Position numbers and translations under genes: made by a program. Shown here one piece after another: positions 11,408 through 22,908 of a DNA stretch of 64,000 bases (within the stretch, counting starts at the first letter, position 1; each line of letters begins with the position of its first letter). The notes under the pieces were generated by a model, which saw nothing but the letters and a program-made list of their open reading frames with translations, had not been told where the DNA came from and did not search any database. Origin of the DNA: Flabesymbios commensalis (lineage: Eukaryota > Annelida > Polychaeta > Terebellida > Flabelligeridae); NCBI GenBank assembly GCA_964017125.1, contig OZ024904.1:2663718-2727717 (forward strand), given 5' to 3'.

Positions 11408-11617
11408 TACTGTAGATCTGGTAATATAAGCGAGGTTTTAATTTTCGCGAATTTTGCGAGCAGGGCAATTCGCGAATTAACGATTCTCGCGAAAATTGTT
11501 TTTATAATAGCGCTACTAAAGAAAAATGAAAATTCGTGAATTCTAAACTTTGTGAAAAGTCTCAAAATCTGAAATTTGCGAAAATTTGAACACGCGAAAC
11601 TTACCAGATCTACAGTA
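11408..11617. mobile_element. TACTGTAGATC MITE (unit 2)
   Basis: Same insertion as at 6832-7041, with matching inverted ends (right end reads CTTACCAGATCTACAGTA) and CGCGAATT-rich interior. Confidence 0.78.
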
Positions 11618-12099
11618 GTGAAATACAATATATTATGCGTTATTCCATGCAATGTTAGTCATGCCTGGCTGGACGTATGTCTGACAGCTGTGACAGGCGA
11701 TCTCGCCAGCTACCTGAAGGCGGGCGAGTCACATAAGCTACCGTATAGGCCTCTGGGCCGTATTTAGGTGTGTGAGGGCCGTAGGCTAAAATACGTCGTG
11801 GGCCCCAATAGGCAGGGAGTCTGAGGGCCGCTCCAGATCCCAAGAAACTGACGGTTTTTAGATTGCTGGAGATGAATTCTGAGCAATTATTTACATTCTA
11901 TTAAAAATAGATTTTGTGCATTATGCATTGAAACGTAACATGCGCTGATGCAGAGTATGATTAGACTGTCAATGTCACCATATATCTACCTTTTAGTTTT
12001 TGAAATCATTGATTATCCCTACATATCACATAGGCCCTAACAATTTGAATAAAAAACGTTTTGTCTTTTGCTGCATTGCTGCTGCTATCATGTTCATTA

Positions 12100-12402
12100 G
12101 GGCGGGGGCCCTAGGGTAGTTGTTAGCACAGCTGCCTTTCACGCCAGAGTTCGGGGTTCGGTCCCCGGTCTCGGCGGTTTGCAAGGAAACAAAAAAATTT
12201 CTTCCCCATCCACATGTGAAAATCAGTATTGTGGGGAGCCTCCGTGACCGAGAGGTAGCGTGCTCGGCCTCAGACCGCCAGGGCTCCAATTTTGAATCCC
12301 GTGTCTGGAGGACAGTGTCATCTCATTCATCTCACCATCCTCAGGAGGTTCTCCTGGCCCAGTTTAGCCTGTATGTGCACAAAGGTCGACTCATTTCATT
12401 TC
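12100..12402 (+). mobile_element. Dimeric tRNA-derived SINE (unit 2)
   Basis: Same insertion as at 7533-7835. Target duplications ATCATGTTCATTA (12087-12099) and ATCATGTTTATTA (12403-12415) are kept. Confidence 0.87.
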
Positions 12403-14316
12403 ATCATGTTTATTAAACCTCCACATGTATTAGGCTTGGTATGATACATATTGGTATAGGCAGCTCAAGGATACAAGTTTTTCAGGTCCCTACCAGTCAT
12501 CCACTAATCGGGACAGAATAGGGAATAATAGAGCTGCGATTTGGATAAAGGTTAACCACTGTTAACTTACGAATTGCATGTAAACTATCACCATTGGTAG
12601 GCTAAGTAAAGCACAAGGAGCCCAACACAGTTTTTCAACGATCAGTACAGAAAGGGGTTTTGGCCCATGCGGCCATGCCAACCAGATACAGGGAAACTTG
12701 TGAATTGCATACAAATTATTAGATTTTAACACTAAATCACAGGGGGCCCCGACTAGTTATTAACTGATCGGTATAGAATATGAATTATATGCTGTTTATG
12801 TCAAAGGCATCAGAAGAACATGAATTTCATGAAAACTTAATTATCATTATAGGCCTATCACAGGGGCCCCCAACCAGTTGCTGTATCATATATATAGTGT
12901 CTTATATCATATGTGAGAGAATGAGCATGGCGCATAAAACATGCGCGCGAAAATAAGTTTCAGTGCCCCCCAAATGTGGTAGGCCCTAGACCAATGGCCT
13001 ATATGGCCTACTGGTAAAAACGGCGCTGGTAGGCCTATATATTAAGAAACAGCACACAGTGTAAAGTCACGTAAATTTACTCTTTCAACATGGGATATAG
13101 GTTCTTCCGCACCAATAATGGTCTTTCATAGGTTACAGTTGAAACAATGATAACCTCCTATAGCACATTTAGTTAACAGTAGCATATTGAGAAATATTTT
13201 ACAGTAAATTGCTGCAAATCTAGAAAGCTCTGGAGGAAAATCGACTGTAGGCATATTGTGAAATTTTGGCCTAGGGGTGATAACGTGTTAACATGTGGAC
13301 ATCATTGTTTTATTATCTATTGATATCTATATTGATTATCTATTGATATCTAATATAAAATATAAAATATTAAAAAAATAATATTGATATCTAGAGGACA
13401 CGTCCTGGGGGGGGGGGGGGCATGTGCCCCTTAAGGGATCATGGACTACCTATAGCTTTGGAGATAGGACCGCTTAATTAATCGTGTCAAATGGGAAAAT
13501 GGCGGCCATCTTGGAAAAAGGAGGCATCTTAAAAATCGAATGCACTTTTGACCTTGGCATCCGATGGTTTAATGAATTACTCACTTGATGATTTTTAGAC
13601 ATAAGAATATATGTTAATTTTAGAGCCTCATTAGCATCCATAACATTTAACTGCTGCTTATAAATTACGATTACAATGGGATAATGGACAGTTCTTCATT
13701 GATTGGTTTGGTGACTGTAAAAAAGAATCAAAATCGACAACCCCCCCCCGCCCCGCAAAAAAAACATATAACTCTGGATTCGAATCTTCTTCACCTACGT
13801 TACTCACTCTATACGAGTGCCAGTTTAATCACACATTTTACACTAAAACGTGATAAAAATATGTTATATTGGGTTACTATACATTGGTTTTTTGCACTCA
13901 TGCTGTTGGTTTTCACTATGAGACGTATGGTGAGATCAGCTCATCTCACACTCTCAGGGGGAGGAGGAATTTGTGTGGTGATAGTAGCGTGAGCCACACG
14001 AACATATTGTGAGCGACAAGTTATCTAGTTGTACCCTACAATAATGATGTTTATTTATCAATCCAATTTATCATTATATATCTCAGTCCGCATAATTATG
14101 AACGAATATCACGTTGTTCCAGCATTGCCTTAATGTTGGTGCAGCAGGTTTGGGAAAATAGTCCGTATCATAAATCAGCCTTGGTACACGAGCGGCATTC
14201 ACCAAGCTACAACTAACCCCCTCCCCCCAACTTCCAGCCCCCAGTAATTTATATACACCGTCGCTTAATCGATGAAGAATGACACCGAAAAGTAAACTAT
14301 GTGTAAAATATCTTAC

Positions 14317-14404
14317 CAGCTGAGGTGTAGCACACACACAGTAACAGCACCAGGATCCTGTAAGACATTAAATCTGCTAGTCCCGGATACATTGAGTAAT
14401 TCAT
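14317..14404 (-). CDS. Gene A exon 1, copy 3: signal peptide
   Basis: Identical in layout and predicted peptide to copy 2 (MNYSMYPGLADL, then MSYRILVLLLCVCYTSA) with the donor CTG|GTAAGA in phase 1. This is the copy farthest from exon 2 (about 13 kb) and the one next to the original upstream flank. If promoters were not duplicated functionally, this copy would be the ancestral start. Confidence 0.72.
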
Positions 14405-15526
14405 TATCAGACAGTAGGTGTTGGTGGGTTCAGTGTCGAAAATCGGACTCGCGGTCTACTTGAAAGAGGAAGTGATCAGCACAGCTAGAGATGCATGTAA
14501 CCGTTACTTCATGACATTATAACACCACGAACACAAAGTTTAACATTAACATTAATAAATAAATAACCTTATAAATAACCTATATTCAACCAGGCTAGAT
14601 TACAGTTCCATTATTGTCACCTCGGCGATCATATTATTTCATCATTTACTCTACATACATTGGTGGAATTAATATATTATTTTGTTTCTCAGAGGGTTGT
14701 CATGCTTCACTGCCGCCGACGTGCCGTAGTGCGTTACGTATTTTATATCGGTGACAATCTTGATAGTGGACGCTTTGTATAGTTATATCTTATCTATTTT
14801 AGAAGTCGATGAAAGCCACAGCAAACACCGCATTTGATTAAAAGTAGGATACACAAATAAATAATAGATATTTATTTGAAAACTTATCGAGTTTAAAATA
14901 TAAAACTCGTATAATTGACCCGTTATGTTTGGCTTGAAATACCGCACAAAAGAGTTAGCGTGGTAGGTCTATATATAATCTATAATCGTTATACTTATTG
15001 TACATAGTTATATATCACATAGTTACATCTATACAGAGGTTTAGCGTAGGCCTATATACTTAAAACTACATCTAGTAAGATATTGAGATATGCACTGATA
15101 TGAACATTCCTTAGAAATCATTGTTCAAAATACGAAAGAAATTTAAATAACAATCTATGGAATATTATTCATATTAGAGCGAATCAAAACTTTTCATATT
15201 TTCTGTTCCATACAAAATTGTATTCCTTTTGTCTATGTTCATGTAAATGAAATGAAATGAATGGGGTTTTAGGCCACCTTCGTTCACATGTTCATGTAAA
15301 ATATGTGTACTGATTTAAGCCTTTAGCCCCTATATAACATAATAATAAAAAATTATAATAATATAAATTTCCACCCGCATGAGTGAGTGAAATTATTCAT
15401 TACATATTTGTTTAATTCGAGTCCAAACATTTGCAATTCTCGATGCAATTCTTGTTTAAACACTCATTTCATTCCCAATAACATTGATTTAACAGATTAA
15501 AAACGACGTGTTTAGCAGTGAAATGG

Positions 15527-15775
15527 TTAACCCTTGTCCTGCTCAATTGCGCTAATTGTATTTTTAGTCATTTGAAGCTGGAATTGCTAACGCAATTTCC
15601 AGCTTCAAATGACGAAAAATATTACTATTTATGAAAAATAGACATGCCTTAAATTAAATTATTGGATCATCTAAGCATCTACTAAAAACTATTTTATCAA
15701 AATTAAGTGATATTTTTATTGATCTAAAACATCCTTAACCCTGTATATATCCGGGCATAGCAGGACAAGGGTTAA
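15527..15775. mobile_element. TTAA-flanked hairpin MITE (unit 3)
   Basis: Same insertion as in units 1 and 2, with intact ends, TTAA borders and hairpin. Confidence 0.8.
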
Positions 15776-15990
15776 CATACCAGACGTATAAGTACGACGG
15801 ATTGGCATATTTTGTCCCGTAAATGTAAAGGATATATTTAATCACAAATATTTTGTTCCGCAGGCTCCACAAACACGAAACGTCGATCCAGTGCTGGTTC
15901 AATGTTGGGCCACCATCTGCGACGCTGGCCCAACAATGAAACAGCACTGAATCTACCTCTCGTGTTTAATGGGGTAGTTATTCGCAGACC

Positions 15991-16200
15991 TACTGTAGAT
16001 CTGGTAATATAAGCGAGGTTTTAATTTTCGCGAATTTTGCGAGCAGGGCAATTCGCGAATTAACGATTCTCGCGAAAATTATTTTTATAATAGCGCTACT
16101 AAAGAAAAATGAAAATTCGTGAATTCTAAACTTTGTGAAAAGTCTCAAAATCTGAAATTTGCGAAAATTTGAACACGCGAAACTTACCAGATCTACAGTA
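15991..16200. mobile_element. TACTGTAGATC MITE (unit 3)
   Basis: Same insertion as in units 1 and 2; ends TACTGTAGATCTGGTAAT and CTTACCAGATCTACAGTA. Confidence 0.78.
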
Positions 16201-16691
16201 GTGAAATACAATATATTATGCGTTATTCCATGCAATGTTAGTCATGCCTGGCTGGACGTATGTCTGACACTCTGTTGGGCTGTGACAGGCGATCTCGCCA
16301 GCTACCTGAAGGCGGGCGAGTCACATAAGCTACCGTATAGGCCTCTGGGCCGTATTTAGGTGTGTGAGGGCCGTAGGCTAAAATACGTCGTGGGCCCCAA
16401 TAGGCAAGGGGTCTGAGGGCCGCTCCAGATCCCAAGAAACTGACGGTTTTTAGATTGCTGGAGATGAATTCTGAGCAATTATTTACTTTCTATTAAAAAT
16501 AGATTTTGTGCATTATGCATTGAAACGTAACATGCGCTGATGCAGAGTTTGATTAGACTGTCAATGTCACCATATATCTACCTTTTAGTTTTTGAAATCA
16601 TTGATTATCCCTACATATCACATAGGCCCTAACAATTTGAATTAAAAACGTTTTGTCTTTTGCTGCATTGCTGCTGCTATCATGTTTATTA

Positions 16692-17004
16692 GGGCGGGGC
16701 CCTAGGGTAGTTGTTAGCACCGCTGCCTTTCACGCCAGAGTTCGGGGTTCGGTTCCCGGTCTCGACGGTTTGCAAGGAAACAAAAATGTTTCTTCCCCAT
16801 CCACGTGTGAAAGTCAGTATTGTGGGGAGCCTCCGTGACCGAGAGGTAGCGTGCTCGGCCTCAGACCGCCAGGGCTCCAATTTCGAATCTCGTGTCTGGA
16901 GGACAGTGTCATCTCATTCATCTCACCATCCTCAGGAGGTTCTCCTGGCCCAGTTTAGCCTATATGTGCACAAAGGTGGCCTAAAGGCCGATTCATTTCA
17001 TTTC
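16692..17004 (+). mobile_element. Dimeric tRNA-derived SINE (unit 3)
   Basis: Same insertion with perfect 13-bp duplications ATCATGTTTATTA (16679-16691 and 17005-17017). It is slightly longer than in units 1 and 2 because it keeps the GGTGGCCTAAAGGCC segment before the tail, so it is closer to the source SINE. Confidence 0.88.
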
Positions 17005-18108
17005 ATCATGTTTATTAAACCTCCACATGTATTAGGCTTGGTATGATACATATTGGTATAGGCAGCTCAAGGATACAAGTTTTTCAGGTCCCTACCAGTC
17101 ATTCACTAATCGGGACAGAATAGGGAATAATAGAGCTGCGATTTGGATACAGGTTCAACCACTGTTAACGACTTGAATGTAAATTATCACCATTGGTAGG
17201 CTAAGTAAAGCACAAGGGGCACAACCAGTTTTTTAACGATCGGTACAGAAAAGGATTTTGGCCCATGCGGCCATGCCAACTAGATACAGGGAAACTTGTG
17301 AATTGCATACAAATTATTAGATTTTAACAGTAAATCACAGGGGGCCCCGACTAGTTATTAACTGATCGGTATAGAATATGAATTAGATGCTGTTTATATC
17401 AAAGGCATCAGAAGAACATGAATTTCATGAAAACTTATTTATCATTATAGGCCTATCACAGGGGCCCCTAACCAGTTGCTGTATCATATATATAGTGTCT
17501 TATATCATATGTGAGAGAATGAGCATGGCGCATAGAACACGCGCGCGAAAATAAGTTTCAGTGCCCCCCCCCCAAATATGGTGGGCCCTAGGCCAATGGC
17601 CTATATGGCCTACTGGTAAAAACGGCGCTGGTAGGCCTATATACCAAGAAACAGCACACAGTGTAAAGTCACGTAAATTTACTCTTTCAACATGGGAACT
17701 AGGTTTTTCCGCACCAATAATGGTCTTTCATAGATTACAGTTGAAACAATGATAGCCTCCTATAACACATTCAGTTAACAGTAGCATCTTGAGAAATATT
17801 TTACAGTAAATTGCTGCAAATCTAGAAAGCTCTGGAGAAAAATCGACTTTAGGCATATTGTGAAATTTTGGCCTAGGGGTGATGACGTGTTAAAATGTGG
17901 ACATCATTGTTTTATTATCTATTGATATCTATATTGATTATCTATTGATATCTAATATAAAGTAAAAAATAAAATAAAAATAATATTGATATCTAAAGGA
18001 CACGTCCTGGGGGGGGGGGGACCATGTGCCCCTTAAGGGATCATGGACTACCTATAGCTTTGGAGATATGACCACTTAATTAATCGTGTCAAATGGGAAA
18101 ATGGCGGG

Positions 18109-18187
18109 CGATTTTTAAGATGACTCCTTTTTCCAAGATGGCCGCCATTGGCGGCCATCTTGGAAAAAGGAGTCATCTTAAAAATCG
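18109..18187. repeat. 79-bp perfect palindrome, unit 3 only
   Basis: Two 39-bp arms, exact reverse complements, meet at a single T within GCCGCCATTGGCGGC. Units 1, 2 and copy B have only the right-hand arm (GGCGGCCATCTTGG onward) at this place, so the left arm is a fresh inverted duplication. Confidence 0.9.
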
Positions 18188-18597
18188 AATGCACTTTTGA
18201 CCTTGGCATCCGATGGTTTAATGAACTACTCTCTTTATGATTTTTAGACATACGAATATATGGTAATTTTAGAGCCGTATTAGCATCCATAACATTTAAC
18301 TGCTGCTTATAAAATACGATTACAATGGGATAATGGAAAGCTCTTCATTGATTGGTCTGGTGACTGTAAAAAAGGATCAAAATCGACACCCCCCCCCCCG
18401 CAAAAAAACATGTAACTCTGGATTCGAATCTTCTTCACCTACGTTACTCACTCTATAAGAGTGCCAGTTTAATCACACATTTTACACTAAAAGGTGATAA
18501 AAATATGTTATATCGGGTTACTATACATTGGTTTTTCGCACTCATGCTGTTGGTTTTCACTATGAGACGTATGGTGAGATCAGCCCTCACACTCTCT

Positions 18598-19420
18598 CCA
18601 AGACACTTCACTGCTCTGTTTGATTTTGCTGCTTCAAATAGATATTCGTACGAGAAAATAGGTCTACATACTGCATCGTTGGTACGGCGACATGGCCTGA
18701 TCTCAGCACTCTTTACCACAGCAAGTGGTGACTTGTGCTGAGATCAGCCCATCTCGCCTTCCCAACGATGCCTTATGCATATATTAGGCATTTAGATAGC
18801 ATCTACCATTCCTCTGTATCATCTCTGAAAAAACTGCTTTCTGCATTTTATTATGTTTATTGAAGGTTATATTTTCCTGCTCCTCTGCTATTAATCATAC
18901 CATGCCATAGGCCTGCTACTTGTGACAAACTTTAACAAATCACAGTTTACGGATTTGTGATAAAACCGTTACCTATTAAAGTCAGTATGTCTGGATCTTC
19001 ACTTTGTTATATCACCTATATTACAAAATTGATTTATTTCAATTAATACACATTACAATATTTGATAATTTTTATTCAAGGTGATGTGGAAATAAATGTT
19101 GAACAATAAGTGATAACTGCATCAAATTGTCACAAAAACATCCCATCATGAAGATCATGCTATATTTCATCGGATAGTCCATTGAATCCACTATTTTTTC
19201 TTATATAAAGGAGCACATAAAATCACAAAAACGCTATTTGTATGGTGCCACTATGTAGGCACCTTAATTTTTTTCCGAAGGCAGTCAACTGTTCCTTAAT
19301 ACCTGACAGATACGTTTTAGACCGTCAGCAAACGTCAGATTCTATCTGACGTCTGTAGACGTCAGATTCTGACCAAATAAGTCTGCAAACAAACAAAATA
19401 TATAGATGTTTGACAGTAGA
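18598..19420. other. Upstream flank without recognisable gene
   Basis: This flank also follows the module in copy B (60890-61680). A frame at 18453-18719 on the minus strand and an overlapping plus-strand frame are open in both copies, but no domain, splice signals or codon bias mark either as real. GATCTCAGC and its complement recur at 18576, 18700 and 18738, making small inverted repeats. A fragment of the AGACGTC palindrome occurs near 19330-19380. Confidence 0.5.
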
Positions 19421-19658
19421 TTAACCCTTTCAGCGTGGCGATCGACTTTAGACGTCAGATTCTGACGTCTGTAGAGGTCAGATTCGTCAATTTTAGACTT
19501 CAATATCTAACGTTTGTTTTTGTCGATCCCCACACTGAGAGTGTAAATTATTTAGACCCATATGATAGGAGTTACACGAAGCGGAAAAAGCTAACGAAGA
19601 CATTTCTGATGATTTCAAATTGAAAAAACCCCTTTGGTCTCAGCGCTGTAAGGATTAA
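19421..19658. mobile_element. TTAA-flanked MITE of the AGACGTC palindrome family
   Basis: Begins TTAACCCTTTCAGCG, holds AGACGTCAGATTCTGACGTC and a second such block, then a conserved body (AAAAAGCTAACGAAGACATT, ATTTCTGATGATTTCAAATTG) and ends CAGCGCTGTAAGGATTAA. The copy B equivalent is 61685-61922. Confidence 0.75.
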
Positions 19659-19690
19659 CCACTTTAACCCTTTCATCGCGGGGATCGACT

Positions 19691-19942
19691 TTAACCCTTT
19701 AAGCCCTCACGATGCATTAAAACATCATTTTACATCCCTGAAAACACACTTAATTTTCGTACAACTAGGGGTTTTATAATGCAAATTTCTATGAAACTGA
19801 TTTACCAATACATGGCAATTTTCTTTAATTTTTCACCCACATCAAATCATCTTCATCCACTACAAGTCGAGAATTGCGACAGCAACTCGCGGCTGGTAGT
19901 GGATGAAGATGACAATGGTAAATTCAGGCTTGAACGGGTTAA
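19691..19942. mobile_element. TTAA-flanked hairpin MITE nested in an AGACGTC-family copy
   Basis: Ends TTAACCCTTTAAGCCCTCAC and GGCTTGAACGGGTTAA. The internal stem-loop has arms CTTCATCCACTAC and GTAGTGGATGAAG (19850-19915). On its left is CATCGCGGGGATCGACTT and on its right GTCAAAATCTGACGTCTA, which are the two halves of an AGACGTC-family element. It therefore inserted into that MITE at a TTAA. The copy B equivalent is 61955-62206. Confidence 0.75.
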
Positions 19943-20466
19943 GTCAAAATCTGACGTCTATAATAACCGTAGAGCCATAACATAGGTAATCAAATGAAGC
20001 GGAAAGAGCTAATACTAAGACATTTATGAGGATTTCAAATTGAAAAACAAATCTTCATCCTAAGCGTTGTAAAGGTCAACCACTTTAACCTCCCTCGTCG
20101 CATGTATTCACCACGTGGCAGATTTTGAATAGAACTCATTAAATGAAAAATAGTATAATCATTCACAATAAGATATATTATTCTTGAGCATTTCATACAA
20201 TCAGGTTTAACAGTTTCCTTATATATTAAGAGACACTATAACTTTTTCATGAGCAAACAAAATGTAAAAAAAAGTTATATATAAATGGTACTATAAAATT
20301 ACGCATACATACGAAATAGCACGTGAACATACATATATGAAAAATAAGTCTGTAATAACTTTTGTTTATGTCAAAAAAATATCTGTCTGACTGTATACAT
20401 GGTATAGCTTTAACAAAATAATGATTGTATCATCGTGTTAATGTGTGAATAGAATAAGATTTAACA

Positions 20467-20745
20467 GTGTACATGGGACTTCGCCCTAGAGCTAGATCAA
20501 TGTTGATCCAATATCGAAAACGACACCGGGTCAAAGTATCTATGTGTTCTCTGGGCATGTTGCATAACATTAATCCAGCTACGGTCCACCATCGACACAG
20601 CGGTTTATTTATACAAGTGACTCTGGATGACAAGCCAGCGAACGTGAGACATACGCACAACGCCGGTCCAGCGCTGGGCCAGATGATGAGCCAACATTGG
20701 ACCAGCATCGTGCCCATGTCTCGCGTCACTAGGGATGTTATATAG
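20467..20745. repeat. Derivative of the CAGCAAACACGAG foldback family
   Basis: CAGCGAACGTGAGACATACG, CCAGCGCTGGGCCAG and GCCAACATTGGACCAGCATC are family motifs here, in a longer and more diverged stretch starting GTACATGGGACTTCGCCC. The copy B equivalent is 62768-63020. Just before it (20370-20390) is a LINE-like 3' tail, TATCTGTCTGACTG. Confidence 0.5.
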
Positions 20746-20754
20746 AAGAGTGGT

Positions 20755-21960
20755 TATATAACACTATGATGCCACATTGTGAGCCAAAGTGCCATATACT
20801 GACATTTTAATACAGTATTCTGACTGACATCATCCTAACCCCATAATGCCAAACTTTGATTTTATCATATCCTGATTATTTGTAATGTTATATATGTAGC
20901 TACTAAAACAACACATCCTGGCATTTTAGTGTCATACCCTTAAATTGTAACGCCATGTGGTGACATCAATGCCTATGGTTTAAACATATATTTTATTGTC
21001 CAATGGAAGCAATACAGGATTGTAATAGCTGGCTTCGTTTGGAAGAAAAAAAAGTGAGTGATGCTTGCGAAGTCATGGTGTGAATAAAATGAGAAGTTGT
21101 TAGAGATCAAAATGTTGTGCCACTGTATTTTTAATGATGATGGTTCCTTTGTGGAAAAGTACATGTGTGTCCACGTGTTTGGTCAGTCAGTTAATTAATT
21201 CTCTAATCAGTGTAAATCTCGTTGGCAGAGCTAGAAAATGTCATAAAACAAATGCTTGCAATTGCGTGGTATCATATCAATGTTACCGTGACCTCATATA
21301 CTGTTGTTGTAAACCCAGTAAACACAGAACACCTGTACATCAATGCCTATATGCTGCTCTTAATAGGGCATATGCCATATCCTGACATTCTTTTTGAAAT
21401 ATTAATACACATCTGTCCATATTATCACATATACCATATTCTGCCATTCGTATACCCTATAGGCCTACTGACATTATAATAACATATCCTTATGACTTAA
21501 TCGCGCTACAATATAGTATTGAAATGTCTTATCCTGATATTTCATTTTTCATTTCATTTATTAGCTTACAAGAGAAGAGAACATACTAGAATACAGTAAA
21601 CACAAAATGGTATTTGTAAATATTAAAAGTCACGTAGCAATAAGTTTAAAAGTATTCTGTTTTGATAATTATTATTTAATTCTGATCATGATATAAAAAT
21701 GTCATTTTATGGTATTAAAATGCCTTATCATTCCCTTATAGTGACAACTCATGACGTTTGCCCTTCATTTTCTGACCATTTTTAGTATTTATAGTGCAAT
21801 ATCTTGACATTGTAAAGCCATAATTATACTGACATTATGACGCAAAATAATGTAAATATATTAAAATGCCATATCAATATATTAATTATCAATATGCCAT
21901 TTACAGACATTTTAATGCAGCATTCCAACTGAATAATGACAAATATCTATCTAATCACAG
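20755..21960. repeat. Degenerate dyad minisatellite (CATATCCTGACATTTTAATG)
   Basis: The words TATCCTGACATT, TTTTAATG and TGCCATAT recur about every 20-50 bp, with much decay. The unit is itself an imperfect dyad (TGTCA/TGACA). The same family fills 28690-30330 in both orientations and 63180-63580 in copy B. No gene is seen. Confidence 0.6.
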
Positions 21961-22440
21961 CCTATCAATGAATAATGGATGCAAAATCAAGGCCACTTGA
22001 TTATCCTGATCTCGCAGGCACACCGGGAGGCACACTCAGCTCGTGGACTTTCCCTTTTTCGATCTTGGATTTTATATGTATACATAGTCATGTGGCTGGC
22101 CATCTTGGATTCGGCGGTTGTCTTGAATTTGATATGACTATTGTCTTGTGTGAGGTCATTTTGCTTTAGGTATAGTCATCTTTTTTGCGGTCATCTTTGA
22201 TTTGGTGGCCATCTTTGATTTGATAAGTTGTTCGCAGCTATCTTCGAACAACTACCCGATTTCTGATGTCGGCATTCTAGCTTCTGACCTGTCATGGTAC
22301 TGTTTCCCAGTGATAGGCACCACTATTGCTTCAGATGTAATAATTGAATCCAAGTTTTGTATGTGAATGTTGAATGTATAACTTCAAGTTATTTCCGGAA
22401 TGGTAAAATTGTTTGGGCATCGCATCACGAATGGGCACAG
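21961..22440. other. No gene recognised
   Basis: Contains short repeats of GGCCATCTTTGATTTGGTGG (22080-22230) and otherwise unique AT-rich DNA. It may be the 3' untranslated end of the LINE beginning at 22441, but no tail microsatellite is evident. Confidence 0.4.
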
Positions 22441-22908
22441 GTATAGCGTTCCCTTAGAGACTGGGCCAGTTAGAAATATCTTGACTGAATCTTGTTTTTT
22501 TAATACGGGGAACAACAAATCTATTTAAATTTGTGGAGGGTAGATATTTTAACAATTTCGGCCGAACAAGTAAGTCAGCCAGATATGCAGGTTGGTTGTT
22601 TTTTAGGGTTCGGAAATTTACTGTGCATATTTTAAAATTATGGGAAACTTGACAGGAAGCCAATGTATTTTTTTAGAATATGAATGGGACGACTAAAACG
22701 TGGGGCATTGGTTACCACTATAGCAGGGCAGTTCTGAACGTGTTGTAATCTAGCGATATCCTTTTCTGACATGTTGTGAAAGAGTGAGTCACAATAACTT
22801 ACTACTGAGCAGTGCCACTGCAATTTGTTTGATTGACAAGAGCTGAGGACAGCCTTTTTTGAATTTGACGCAGGTCTCAGATATGACAGAAGCATGACCT
22901 ACATGTTT

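Larger units (their letters stand above)
9373..13954 (+). repeat. Tandem module unit 2
   Basis: Second copy of the 4.58-kb module, from one G-rich tract (AGGGGGAGGGGG) to the next, and nearly identical to unit 3 over its whole length. It contains a complete first exon, the TTAA hairpin MITE, the TACTGTAG MITE and the SINE at corresponding places. Its high likeness to unit 3 suggests that these two were separated most recently or are being homogenised. Confidence 0.9.
13955..18597 (+). repeat. Tandem module unit 3
   Basis: Third copy of the module. Unlike units 1 and 2 it runs on past CTCACACTCTC into unique flank (CCAAGACACTTC) that also follows the single module in copy B (58020-63645). It is therefore the outermost, ancestral right border, and units 1 and 2 are the added copies. 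Unit 3 alone carries a new 79-bp palindrome at 18109-18187. Confidence 0.88.
1..21055 (+). repeat. Segmental duplication, copy A
   Basis: This stretch matches the right-hand block that begins at 42981, in the same order and orientation, about 43 kb apart. Matching landmarks are the first bases of the window, the CACTCACC cluster, exon 2, the GGGTCAACAGAATATT foldback, exon 1 and the block at 18600-21055. Copy A differs by a 2.7-kb insertion (1769-4441) and by three tandem copies of a 4.58-kb module instead of one. Similarity stops near 21055, just after a short A-rich run. The left end lies outside the window, so the true length is unknown. Confidence 0.9.
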
